A DNA stretch of 64,000 bases, taken from contig CAMDTW010000374.1 in NCBI GenBank assembly GCA_945910005.1, positions 1 to 64,000 on the forward strand. Reading direction: 5' to 3'. The translations under genes and the position numbers were made by a program. Positions 44,918-54,980 of this stretch are shown in pieces. Origin of the DNA: Isoperla grammatica. Its lineage: Eukaryota > Arthropoda > Insecta > Plecoptera > Perlodidae. Below the pieces are notes generated by a model. It searched no databases, was not told the origin of the DNA, and saw only the letters and a program-made list of their open reading frames with translations. Position 1 is the stretch's first letter. Every line of letters starts with the position of its first letter.

Positions 44918-45390
44918 TCCGAGGACATTAAACTAGACTTGACAGAGCAAGGAGTCAATATCATTGACCTCCGCCAAATCCTTCACAGTGAAACTCACCG
45001 ACCACACTTCGACCCATGCATGTTCGTAGCAACAGTCTCCTTATTCGACACTGGGGTCCCCCTGCACACTATCACAATAATTTGCCATAACAAAGTCTCC
45101 TTTAAACGGTACCGTGGCTAATCGGTTCCACGGCAATGTTTCAATTGCCAACAATATGGCCAATCATCGGCCTTTTGCCATCTTCCGCCGGCGTGCTCCA
45201 AATGCGCCTAAGCCCACAAGTCTGCTCAATGCACAAAATCCCCTGACACACCCGCCACATGCGTCAACTGTAAATTAGACCACCCAGCCTCTTACCGCAA
45301 ATGCAAGGCGTACCTTGATACCTGTGATGCCCGATCACAGAGTAATCAGACAGGCCGTCCAGTAATTCACCGCCGCCAAAAAATAAATTA
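44918..45390 (+). pseudogene. LINE ORF1 fragment: PRE_C2HC domain and zinc knuckles
   Basis: The frame to 45121 reads IKLDLTEQGVNIIDLRQILH, FDPCMFVATVSLFDTGVPLH and TITIICHNKVSFKRYRG, matching the PRE_C2HC region of Jockey/I-type ORF1. After a frameshift it continues PRQCFNCQQYGQSSAFCH, PPACSKCA, stop, AHKSAQCTK and ATCVNCKLDHPASYRKCKAY, three CCHC-type knuckles. Such proteins bind LINE RNA. It may come from the same family as the RT at 53.7 kb. Confidence 0.82.
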
Positions 45391-45856
45391 TTTTTATAAT
45401 ATTCGTTTTTATTTATCGTTTTTACTTTTTCGTTGTTTACATTTATATTTACCTTATTTATCATATTATGTATTCTTTAATATTTATTCAGTTATGTATT
45501 CCTTATAAATATCTATATTTTTTAAATAAAATACCAAAATTAGTTATACATAAACAATCTTCTTATTGAATAACAAAACCAACATTTCCCGATCCCTTTC
45601 CCTTTCCTTTATAAGAGTACACGCACGTTGCAATGCAGCTCGCTACAAGGCAGAACCTAAACCTGTACATAAAATGTATACATATCGCTTAGTGCATGCA
45701 TTATGCCGCCTTGGTGTAGGTGCCACTTCCTAACTGGTGGAGGTGCCGGTACCCATGTAACCGTAGGGTCACGTGACCCAATTGAAAATTTAAGAAAAAA
45801 AATAACTAATAGGTTACATGATGATTATAATTTTTATCTTGTAATATCATAGGGTA
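45391..45856. repeat. AT-rich region with LTR-end-like repeat at 45552-45760
   Basis: AATAACAAAACCAACATTTC, GAGTACAC, CATGCATTATGCC and TGGTGGAGGTGCCGG occur in the same order as at 61346-61712. TGGAGGTGCCGG resembles a tRNA-Ala-type primer site, so this is probably an LTR end. Confidence 0.5.
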
Positions 45857-46040
45857 ATTAATTAATTGATATTTGGGCTTAACGTCTCATATTTATGCAA
45901 CGAGGCTAATCGAGACATTGAGTAGGTGATATATGAAGATGAGAAAGATGATAATGAAGAAAAAAGCCACATCCGAATCAGATCCATTGTACGTCGCGTG
46001 GGTCGTCATACGGGAGTCCAGCAAGGGAGGGCAGGGCCAA
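45857..46040 (-). mobile_element. SINE, mixed A tail/B body, head-truncated
   Basis: An A-like start (ATTTGGGCTTAACGTCTCAT, GAGTAGGTGATATATG) passes into the B body with AAAAAGCCACATCCGAATCA and ends at GGGCAGGGCCAA, where the next copy starts. An A/B hybrid. Confidence 0.85.
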
Positions 46041-46330
46041 TATGATTAATGGGGCTTAACGTCTCATATTTATGCAACGATGGCTAATCGAGACGATGAG
46101 CGGGTGATAATGAAGATGAGAAAGATGATAATGAAGAATAAAGCCACATCCGAATCAGATCCATTGTACGTCGCGCGAGTCTTCATACGAGGGAGGGCAG
46201 GGCCAGTGGGAGGAGAAATATTCAATGGGACAGTGGGGGGGAAAGGGGATTGGGGTGTGGACTGCACTTCGTCTGACTTCTCCTCCTCGACCAGTCCGGC
46301 TTGGGTGGCCCTACCAGAAGCATACGCTTC
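46041..46330 (-). mobile_element. SINE, type B, head-truncated
   Basis: Starts TATGATTAATGGGGCTTAAC and is cut inside the head at AAGCATACGCTTC. Confidence 0.87.
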
Positions 46331-46529
46331 TGGGAGGAGAAATATTCCATGGGACAGTGGGGGGGGAAAGGGGATTGGGGTGTGGACTGCACTTTGTCTG
46401 ACTTCTCCTCCTCGACCAGTCCGGCTAGGGTGGCCCTACCAGAAGCTTACGCTTCCGCCGGCATAGCTCTCGGGATCAACAAAGCACGCTAACCTGCCCA
46501 CCACGATAAGGTGGCAGTCCCTGGGCAGG
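46331..46529 (-). mobile_element. SINE, type B, body/head segment
   Basis: Restarts in the body at TGGGAGGAGAAATATTCCAT and runs to CCCTGGGCAGG. With the previous copy this looks like a tandem partial duplication or template switch. Confidence 0.87.
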
Positions 46530-46539
46530 AATAACGGCA

Positions 46540-46890
46540 TCAAAAATGTGTGATACAGCCCGATGCAAGACAGCTGATGGATCTTTAGCCGAAGCAATAA
46601 TGGGTGCAAAAATCTTTGAAATTGCTGCTATGAAGAGGGGGCGTAATTTGGAACCTCTAGTGTAACAAAAATTGGAGAAGATGATTGGAAAAAAGTTAAA
46701 GAAAATTGGACTGATTTAAAATGCATTTTTTCCGGTATGAGGGGCTTCACCCACTCGATCTGCGAGGAGTAGGCCTATGTAGTGGAGGTTAAATGCCCAT
46801 CCAGTAGAAAAACAGTGCGAAACTACTGTGTGAATGGAAAGCTTACTCCTAAGTGTCTAGGACAGATACAGCTGCAAATGCGTATGGCAG
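46540..46890 (+). pseudogene. YqaJ-type nuclease fragment (transposon-encoded)
   Basis: DGSLAEAIMGAKIFEIAAMK then RGRNLEPLV matches the N-terminal part of YqaJ/lambda-exonuclease-like domains. After frame breaks, VVEVKCPSSRKTVRNYCVNG and KLTPKCLGQIQLQMRMAG give the ExK catalytic strand and Q-Q-M helix, ending at donor GTAAAG. Animal ISL2EU-type and some other DNA transposons encode such a nuclease. The copy is broken and no partner transposase is nearby. Confidence 0.65.
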
Positions 46891-47225
46891 GTAAAGTTAA
46901 ACGGTAGTTTTGTGTGGCATTGTGCTCGCATTGTGTTTGCACATTAATCTATACAATACAAAAACCATTACAATACAAGTACTGAAGGTGTGTGGGGCTA
47001 GGCCCTGGGCCTACCAGCAAGCCATTGGCCTACCCTAGGCCTTTGGCTATCCTTTGGAATGGGTCAATTCTTATGCAATACTCATGCATTCTGTCCATTT
47101 AGTTGCTGACACCCAACGAGCCTGGGATCAACTAAGACGAAAGTAAACAAAAGTCTGTCGGGAAAGCGACCCGGAAAGAGTGGATCGGCGTACATCCCTT
47201 GAAAACCATGGTCTGTGTACAAGAA
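46891..47225. other. No gene seen
   Basis: Likely intron or flank of the YqaJ remnant. CCTAGGCC-type strings are present. Confidence 0.4.
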
Positions 47226-47618
47226 TGATTGATTGATGATTGATTGATTAATGGGGCTTAACGTCTCATATTTATGCAACGATGGCTAATCGAGACGATG
47301 AGCGGGTGATAATGAAGATGAGAAAGATGATAATGAAGAATAAAACCACATCCAAATCAGATCCATTGTACGCGGCGTGAGTCGTCATACGGGAGTCCAG
47401 CAAGGGAGGGCAGGGCCAAGTGGGAGGAGAAATATTCAATGGGACAGTGGGGGGGAAAGGGGATTGGGGTGTGGACTGCACTATGTCTGACTTCTCCTCC
47501 TCGACCAGTCCGGCTTGGGTGGCCCTACCAGAAGCATACGCTTCCGCCGGCATAGCTCCAGGAATCATCAAAGCACACAAACCTGCCCACCACGATAAGG
47601 TAGCAGTCCCTGGGCATG
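47226..47618 (-). mobile_element. SINE, type B, nested in a SINE tail
   Basis: AAGAATGATTGAT flanks it at 47221-47233 and 47619-47631, so it entered next to or into the TTGA-repeat tail of the following copy. The head end is CTGGGCATG. Confidence 0.88.
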
Positions 47619-47626
47619 AAGAATGA

Positions 47627-47859
47627 TTGATATTTGGGCTTAACGTCTCATATTTCGGGAACGAGGCTAATCGAGACAATGAGTGGGTGATATATGAAGA
47701 TGAAATATGGGGCTGTTTGGAGAGAAGGGGCAAGTAGGAGGGAGCGTGAGGAAAGGGGAAAGGGGAGGAAAGGGGATTGGGATGTGGACTGCACTTCGCC
47801 TGACTTCTCCTCCTCGACCTAGGGTGGCCCTACCAGAAGCATACGCTTCCGCCGGCATA
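47627..47859 (-). mobile_element. SINE, type A, head-truncated
   Basis: Cut at CGCTTCCGCCGGCAT, where the next B-type tail begins. Confidence 0.87.
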
Positions 47860-48240
47860 TGATTGATTGATTAATGGGGCTTAACGTCTCATATTTATGC
47901 AACTATGGCTAATCGAGACAATGAGCGGGTGATAATGAAGATGAGAAGATGATGATGAAGAATCAAGCCACATCCGAATCAGATCCATTGTACGTCGCGT
48001 GGGTCGTCATACTGGAGTCCAGCAAGGGAGGGCAGGGACAAGTGGGAGGAGAAATATTCAATGGGACAGTGGGGAGGAAAGGGGATTGGGGTGTGGACTG
48101 CACTTCGTCTGACTTCTCCTCCTTGACCAGTCCGGCTAGGGTGGCCCTACCAGAAGCATACGCTTCCGCCGGCATAGCTCTCGGGATAAACAAAGCACGC
48201 AAACCGGCCCACCACGATAAGGTAGCAGTCCCTGGGCAGG
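47860..48240 (-). mobile_element. SINE, type B, end of a three-SINE cluster
   Basis: Complete to CCCTGGGCAGG. CTGTGTACAAGAA follows at 48241-48253 and also precedes the whole cluster at 47213-47225, so the outermost insertion brackets all three copies. Confidence 0.92.
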
Positions 48241-48376
48241 CTGTGTACAAGAACATGCAATTTTTAGACAGTTTTGTCGCTATTCAAAGGTAAGATTTGA
48301 ATTCATGCAATGAAGAGTTGATGAAAATTGGTGTAGTTGTAGTAGTAAGTAGTTATTAGGGGGATATTATATATAC

Positions 48377-48954
48377 GATATTTGGGCTTAACGTTTCATA
48401 TTTTTGCAACGAGGCTTACCGAGACGATGAGTTGGAGAGGATTGATATTTGGGCTTAACGTATTATATTTTTGCAACTAGGCTAATCAAGACGATGAGTG
48501 GGTGGTAATGAAGATGAAATTGGGGGCTCTTTGGAGGAAAGGGGATTGGGGTGTGGACTGCACTTCGTCCGACTTCTCCTCCTCGACCAGTCCGGCTAGG
48601 GTGGCCCTACCAGAACCATACGCTTCCGCCGGCATAGCTCTCGGGATCAACAAAGCACGCAAACCTGCCCACCACGAAAAGGTAGCAGTCCCTGGGCAGA
48701 ACGATGAGTTGGTGAAATATAAATGAAATAGGGGGGTGTTTGGAGGATAGGTGCAAGTGGATGGGCGGGGAGGATAGGGAAAGGCGGAGGAAAAGGGAGT
48801 GGGGAGGTTGTAGACTGCATTTCGTCTGACTTTTCCTTGACCTGTCCGGCAAGGGTGACCTTCCCAGAAGCATACGCTTCCGCCGGCATAGCTCCAGGAA
48901 TCATCAAAGCGCACAAACCTGCCCACCACGATAAGGTAGCAGCCCCTGGGCAGG
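48377..48954 (-). mobile_element. SINE, type A, split by another SINE
   Basis: Left part 48377-48434, right part 48700-48954 ending CCCTGGGCAGG. ACGATGAGTTGG is present at both edges of the inserted copy (48423-48434 and 48700-48711). Confidence 0.88.
48435..48699 (-). mobile_element. SINE, type A, nested, 12-bp TSD
   Basis: Begins AGAGGATTGATATTTGGG and ends CCCTGGGCAG, flanked by ACGATGAGTTGG on each side. The body is internally shortened. Confidence 0.92.
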
Positions 48955-49110
48955 ACACAGAGGTCAAGAAAAGAATCGACGCAGCGTGTCAGAGCAGTGC
49001 CCAAAGGTATAACCTGTGGAGAAGACCTATAACTTATCACGTCTGCCAAGTCTACAAAAAGAATTATGCAATTTCAGATGCAAATGCCATTAAGAAAAAA
49101 GAGTTCGTTT
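48955..49110 (+). pseudogene. Gypsy integrase C-terminal fragment
   Basis: RIDAACQSSAQRYNLWRRPI and TYHVCQVYKKNYAISDANA resemble the linker after the integrase core (R-YN-RRRP--Y-VGQVVYKKN-x-SDA) in gypsy elements. Short, joined to a SINE head, and without catalytic residues. Confidence 0.5.
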
Positions 49111-49200
49111 TTGGAGTAAGCCGCGCTTTACTCCAGCTTCCGAGTCCACAAAAGGAAGTTAACCAGTTTTGGGGGTTAAACAAACTCCCAGTTTTGGGGG

Positions 49201-49438
49201 TTAGTTAGACATTCATTCCGTCACGGTTCCGGCACGGAGCCGGAGTGCACGTGGAAGGAAAAGTGACACTTTTTTGTTTTAACTTTATCATTTAACTTTA
49301 CCACGCCACCCATGCTCACCTGTATACACGTCTACCTATATCCGCTAAGCTTTCGTTAAAGACCTAATACTGATATATTTTTTCCATCGAGCCTGGAATT
49401 TTCCACAGAGAGTGTAATCTCCATTCTCCTTATAGTAT
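49201..49438. other. No gene seen
   Basis: AT-rich, with CGGTTCCGGCACGGAGCCGG as a short imperfect palindrome near 49221. Confidence 0.4.
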
Positions 49439-49450
49439 TTTTCCTTTTAG

Positions 49451-49833
49451 ATGATGATTGATTAATGGGGCTAAATGTCTCATGTTTATGCAACGATGGC
49501 TAATCGAGACGATGAGCGGGGGATAATGAAGATGAGAAAGATGATAATGAAGAATAAAGCCACATCCGAATCAGATCCATTGTACGTCGCGTGAGTTGTC
49601 ATACGGGAGTCCAGCAAGGGAGGGCAGGGACAAGTGGGAGGAGAAATATTCAATGGGACAGTGGGGAGGAAAGGGGATTGGGGTGTGGACTGCACTTCGT
49701 CTGACTTCTCCTCCTCGACCAGTCCGGCTTGGGTGGCCCTACCAGAAGCATACGCTTCCGCCGGCATAGCTCTGGGGATCAACAAAGCACGCAAACCTGC
49801 CCACCACGATAAGGTGGCAGTCCCTGGGCAGGA
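49451..49833 (-). mobile_element. SINE, type B, 12-bp TSD
   Basis: TTTTCCTTTTAG at 49439-49450 and 49834-49845. Full B type, head ending CCCTGGGCAGG. Confidence 0.94.
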
Positions 49834-49845
49834 TTTTCCTTTTAG

Positions 49846-50217
49846 CTTTGCTCTCCTTGCTCCTCCCCGCTTATGTTCCCCACCTACTCTTCCGATTCTC
49901 TTATTTGTTGTCTATTGTTTCTTCTTCTTTCTTTACAGAAAGCAATACCGATGCGAGGCTCTTGTCATTATTATTCAGAAGTTTAAATGCACCTTCTTAT
50001 ATTCCTCAGACAAACTCGTCCGTACCGCCAGATAGAGACCCGTGAGTCTACCCTGGTTGCGAGGTGGGAGGAAATACGGGAGAGGCCACGGGATAGATAC
50101 CTGCTCCAGGATGCCGTCATACGAAGGGCTAATGAGAAACTGGCCCAAGGTAGACTCAACGCAGTAGAATTCTTAAACCGCATGTCCCACGCAAATGACA
50201 ACCAATTCAGTACTCCT
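49846..50217 (+). other. Unrecognised open sequence between SINEs
   Basis: An 83-codon frame (49987-50235) reads ARWEEIRERPRDRYLLQDAV and IRRANEKLAQGRLNAVEFLN, charged and helical-looking, with a partly overlapping frame on minus. No family is recognised. It ends where a C-type SINE head begins, so it may be a truncated retroelement ORF. Confidence 0.3.
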
Positions 50218-50279
50218 TTTGTCGCCTCTTACAACTAGCAGAGTCACTCTGGGCCTACTCTTCCCCGGGCCCAGACGGG
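50218..50279 (-). mobile_element. SINE C-type head fragment
   Basis: TTTTGTCGCCTCTTACAACT to CCCCGGGCCCAGACGGG without body or tail. Confidence 0.8.
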
Positions 50280-50720
50280 TATCAACAAACAACATTATTT
50301 CAACTCATATAAATCATGAAGGTTAAAGACTATGAACTATTATTCTTGGAGTTTAAAGGCACAAAACAGCAAGGTTATCAGTGCCTATTTTATTTGAATA
50401 TTGATCACTATTGTAATGTAGCGTCCTCCGCTCTCACCCCAAAGCAAGGGTTGGAGGGGGAGGGAGAAACACAGGCCCGTGGAAGCTGCAGACACTACAC
50501 GGGCGGGTGTGCGGCCAGGGGGCGGTGTGTGGGCAGTGGGCGGTGAGCAGGGATAGAGGGGGTCTACGGTCCTCGGTAAGAGAACCTGCTACGGCAGTTA
50601 TTCAAGTAATACTAAATCGCAATTATTTATTGTGTAATAAGTAAAGTAAATAAACAACTATTGTTCGTTTTCAAAGTGTTCTTCGTTATGACGGTAAGGA
50701 GGAAACACGATATATTACAT

Positions 50721-50733
50721 TGGCGCCCAACGT
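50721..50733 (+). promoter_or_regulatory. Primer-binding site, tRNA-Lys type
   Basis: TGGCGCCCAACGT, one base after the 5' LTR. Confidence 0.8.
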
Positions 50734-50859
50734 AAATTGTGACTGTGTATTGTTTGCTTTGTGACTGTTTTCGCCGGAGACATTTTTTTTTTTTTTTTTT
50801 TTTTAATGTGAACATTTCGTATTGGAGTTGGACTAATATATTATCCATACAAAAAAAAA

Positions 50860-51066
50860 ATGCCGAAACGACGGGTGCAACAAAGTCCCGACCGCAATGG
50901 GGATGGAGTGGAAAATCAGATAGCGAACGTAATGCGCGAGATGATGGCTGCGATGACCAACCAACTATCATCAGTGGTGGAGCGCCTAAAGGTGTTAGAG
51001 GTGGCCGGCCGGCCTCCACCATACCAAGACACGTCTACACGTCGGGAGGCGAGCGCACAGCAGCGC
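50860..51066 (+). pseudogene. Truncated gag of the deleted LTR element
   Basis: It begins MPKRRVQQSPDRNGDGVENQ, then IANVMREMMAAMTNQLSSVV with ERLKVLEVA, an amphipathic coiled-coil-like start common in gag. At about 51064 the frame enters LTR sequence, so the rest of the open frame is noncoding in origin. A long T run lies at 50787-50804 in the leader. Confidence 0.6.
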
Positions 51067-51505
51067 AGAGCAAGGATTGGAGGGGGAGGAAGAAACACAG
51101 GCCCGTGGAAACTGCAGACACTACACGGGCGGGTGTGTGGCCAGGGGGCGGTGTGTGGGCAGTGGGCGGTGAGCAGGGATAGAGGGGGGTCTACGGTCCT
51201 CGGTAAGAGAACCTGCTACGGCAGTTATTCAAGTAATACTAAATCGTTATTAATTATTGTGTAATAAGTAAAGTAAATAAACAACTTTTGTTCGTTAAAA
51301 AAGTGTTGTTCGTTATTCCGGTAAGGAGGAAACCCGATATATTACACTATGTTCGATTACATAAGTGATAATAAACGATTATCTTGCAGAAAACGAAATA
51401 TGTTATTGATTACTTTTGATTCGTCTGATAAGTTGTCTTTAATTGAGGGTTTTAAATTAAACTTTCTTCTTTCAGTATCATATTTGTTGCCCGCAAATGA
51501 AGCAA

Positions 51506-51951
51506 CATAGCTAAGTAATAGATAGTGTGAGTATATTGGTGCAGACCGAAGTCTGTCACCCATTGCTCGACGTTCCGCCAGAATTGCATCTGGCATGTTC
51601 ACGAGTCCCTATCACGTCCTACTCTAAACCGATAACCCCCTCCCCCCCCCCCCCCCCACAACCCAGCCCAACGCATTCCACTGTGCCCCTTAACAGAAGA
51701 CGCCTTCCATTCAAAGACGTCTGATAAGTTGCCGGCATACAAGGAACCACTCCAAATTCGAACCCCGCGTAGTTTTTACCAGTGGCGCCTAGCTAGCGGA
51801 TTTGCTTGGTACTAGACGGAGGTATCGAGACACGTTAACATATCAAAAGTGTTTTCAACTTGAGAGTATGGTTTTAAGTGCTTTGAGTTTCTTCGCCACT
51901 AGCTCGTATCAGCGAGCCGTTAGCCCTAGCTTTGAGCCCATCTATGTTATC
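51506..51951. other. No gene seen
   Basis: Contains a C run near 51643-51658. No repeat unit recognised. Confidence 0.4.
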
Positions 51952-52283
51952 TTGATTGATTGATATGTGTGCTTAACGTCTCATATTTTTGCAACTTGGC
52001 TTATCAAGACGATGAGTGGGTGAAATATGAAGATGAAAATGCGGTGTTTGGTGGTAAGGGGCAAGTAGGAGGGCGGGGAAAAAAGGGGGAAGGGGACAAT
52101 CAGGGAAAGAGGGAGGAAAAGGGAGTGGGGATGATGTGGAATGCATTTCGTCGTGACTTCTTCTCCTCGACCAGTCCGGCTTGGGTGGCCCTACCAGAAG
52201 CATAGCTTCCGCCGGCATAGCTCCAGGAATCCTCAAAGCGCACAAACCTGCCAAGCACGATAAGGTAGCAGTCCCTGGGCAGG
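51952..52283 (-). mobile_element. SINE, type A, diverged
   Basis: It starts TTGATTGATTGATATGTGTG and carries an extended purine tract (about 52065-52130), with GGAATGCATTTCGTCGTGAC and an end at CCCTGGGCAGG. Confidence 0.85.
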
Positions 52284-52497
52284 TAATTACTTAGAAGAAA
52301 AGGGATGGTTCGCCATCTTGTATTTTAATCGCAGAATTGGCAAAATTAGGTACAGTGGGATCGATTAGGCTGATAGGCCGTGTCCACTTTCAACTACCAA
52401 CAAACAAGGTCAGGCAGTTCAGACATGGACACTGATAAGAATGCTCCCATTATTGATGGATCACACCAGTGTCTTGTGGTAATATTGTTTGGGCATG

Positions 52498-52633
52498 TCG
52501 ACGACCTCCAGCTTCATAAAAGAAACTTGCAAAGCAATATGGACGGCGCTAATGCCAATCTTTTTGGCACCTCCTACCAAAGAACAGTTTGAGCAAATTG
52601 TAAATGGCTTTTATGTCCGGTGGAATTACCCAA
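52498..52633 (+). pseudogene. PIF/Harbinger transposase fragment
   Basis: STTSSFIKETCKAIWTALMP, IFLAPPTKEQFEQIVNGF and YVRWNYP match the segment just before the first catalytic Asp (compare LNEEVLPTPSEDDWKNI in the 18-kb copy). It is cut by a SINE precisely before the IDG motif. Confidence 0.7.
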
Positions 52634-52961
52634 TGATTGATTGATGGGGCTTAACGTCTCATATTTATGCAACGATGGCTAATCGAGACAATGAGCAGGT
52701 GATAATGAAGATGAGAAAGATGATAATGAAGAATAAAGCCACATCCCAATCAGATCCATTGTACGTCGCGTGAGTCGTCATACGGGAGTCCAGCAAGGGA
52801 GGGCAGGGCCAAGTGGGAGGAGAGATATTCAATGGGACAGTGGGGGGGAGGAAAGGGGATTGGGGTGTGGACTGCACTTCGTCTGACTTCTCCTCCTCGA
52901 CCAGTCCGGCTTGGGTGGCCCTACCAGAAGCATAAGCTTCCGCCGGCATAGCTCTCGGGAA
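52634..52961 (-). mobile_element. SINE, type B, head-truncated
   Basis: Tail ATGATTGATTGATGGGGC. Cut at CATAGCTCTCGGGA. Confidence 0.87.
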
Positions 52962-53722
52962 AACGCAAAAGGTTTATCTATTCAATACAACAAAAACAAA
53001 ATATATACATTAATGTGTTAATAAGTTATTGAATGTATGTCCTACAAGAAAAAACATGACATTGATTCTATAATTTGCGTGTGATAAATTCCGAATTCAC
53101 TAAAATCCTCATTGTATTTTAGTGCAGTCTGCACCAACATTTGGATAGTATATTGGATAACATTTGGATGGTATAGTGGAGAGAGTTGTCAGGTTGATCG
53201 ACCAAATTTCCACCCAACCACCAGTTTCACCCACGTTTCTGTGCCCAGCTTTCGCCGGGCAATCCAAAAATTGGTTATAGACTCATCGTGTGCTCCTCTC
53301 CACGGAAATCTTTAGTAAAAGGCGAAAGATTTATTCGATTTGAAGAGAAGCCAGAGTAATAAAACACGGCGATGTCACGTGCTTACTCGAAATCTGTGCA
53401 CAGTAAAACTACTGAGTGCTAACTTCTTGTACGTGTCCCAGAGATTGTTACCGTATGACTAAAAGTCTATACTTGTATCTAACTAATAGAATGCTATATA
53501 AACCACATTACAACGGTAACATAAAAGTGAATTTGTAGTAATTAGTAATATAATTCAATAAAAGCGTATATAACAATTGCGTTAGTACATTTTTATAGTT
53601 CCAACGAATGTCCCTAGATAGCACTAGTGAGCGCGCGTCGTATCGCTTTCTACCGCGATCCATAGGTAGCGCCACAGTAAAGATTTAACAATGTACGGGC
53701 GCCAGAATAGATTATCCTTTGT
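52962..53722. other. No gene seen
   Basis: AT-rich. A 67-codon frame at 53112 has no recognisable motif. Confidence 0.4.
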
Positions 53723-54980
53723 ATGATAATCATGACCCAGTCCCAGGTACTGATCTCTAATGTTATGGCCAAAATGCTTGAGTCACTGGTCCTAACACGC
53801 ATCAAGCGACATTTAGCCGAAAACACCATTATCCCCCAGTATCAATTTGGTTTCGTAGCAAACACCTCTACGGAACATCAACTTTTACGTCTCACAAATC
53901 GCATCACCCATGGTTTCAATAACAAGAAAGTCACAGCCGTTGCTTTCCTCGACATTGCCAAAGCTTTCGACTCAGTCTGGCATGCTGGCTTGTTATTGAA
54001 ACTAGCCCGGTACAAATTCCCCCTGCATATCATTCACTTTCTCCAATCATTCCTCCACAAACGAAGTTTTCGGGCATCCTGGCTGGGGTCACTGTCTTCA
54101 CCACGCAAAATACGCGCAGGAGTACCACAGGGATCAGTACTCAGTCCAACCCTATTTAATATTTACACGGCGGACATGCCAGAAATGCCCAAGGGTGTTG
54201 ATGTGCATCTCTTTGCGGATGATGACGCCATTGCTGCCACCTCTCGCTCCGCAAAACTTGCTGTCAAACACCTCCAAGCTGGTCTGGATTTAATGTCCCC
54301 AATGGTATGCCAAATGGCGATTCAAACTTAATGTTGGCAAAACTTCAGCTACCATGTTTACTACTGGTCATGCCCCCAAACATTCTCCCCTCTTTCTGGA
54401 CGGTGTCCCGATCGCATGGTCTAAAACAAATCTGTACCTGGGTGCATTATTAGACCGCCGTCTTAGCTGGAACCATCATGTAGACAAAGTGATGCAAAAG
54501 AGTCGTAACAAAATGTTTGCTCTTCGGTCAATACTGAGGTCTCCAGTTATTGCAGAGAAAGACCGTCTTCGGATTTACACGACCGTTATCCGTCCCACAT
54601 TTCTGTATGCCGCTCCCATATGGGGCACCACATCATGTACTAATTTTCTAAAATTACAGCGCCTCCAAAATACTGTCCTCCGAGTGGTGATGCACCTGCC
54701 CAAATACACCCCCATCGTTCCGCTCCACACTTCCCTGGATCTACCTTTGGTAGACAAGTTGGTTCAGGATCGATCCCTTAAATTCTTTAACTCTTTATCA
54801 CGGCACCCAAACCCTCTCGTGAGGTCACAGTTGGACTTTATGCCCAACCCTCATGATAGATTTCTCCGTCCAGTCGCGAGCATAAACACCCTGGAATTCA
54901 GGCCTCCCAACCCAAAGGCATGTGGACGCCACCGCAACATTCGCCTTTCCCTCTTCGCCAAGAAAAGACGGGTGAGGTAG
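53723..54980 (+). pseudogene. Jockey-like LINE reverse transcriptase, 5' truncated
   Basis: The first frame (to 54331) has LISNVMAKMLESLVLTRIKR, YQFGFVANTSTEHQLLRLTN, AVAFLDIAKAFDSVWHAGLL, KIRAGVPQGSVLSPTLFNIY and HLFADDDAIAATSRSAKLAV. The catalytic FADD is intact. A frameshift near 54300-54350 moves to the second frame: LYLGALLDRRLSWNHHVDKV, YTTVIRPTFLYAAPIWGTTS and LQRLQNTVLRVVMHLP, the usual C-terminal part. It ends with a basic KACGRHRNIRLSLFAKKRR and a stop at 54980. Endonuclease and the RT N-terminus are missing. Confidence 0.9.

Larger units (their letters stand above)
50412..51346 (+). mobile_element. Internally deleted LTR retrotransposon with 4-bp TSD
   Basis: The 5' LTR is 50412-50719 (308 bp), with termini TGTAAT/ATTACA. 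CTAT lies at 50408-50411 and 51347-51350. The primer site is at 50721. The 3' LTR begins inside its own sequence at about 51064, fused to gag, so gag's end, all of pol and the first part of the 3' LTR are deleted. The shared LTR parts (50443-50719 and 51067-51346) differ at only a few sites, so insertion is recent. Confidence 0.93.
50335..51505 (-). pseudogene. LINE (I/Jockey-group) 3' end, copy 2, split by an LTR element
   Basis: 50335-50411 (TTTAAAGGCACAAAACAGCA) and 51347-51505 align in order with 31900-32110. The coding end on minus is ERRKFNLKPSIKDNLSDESK and VINNIFRFLQDNRLLSLM. The 935-bp gap is exactly the LTR element. Confidence 0.85.
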
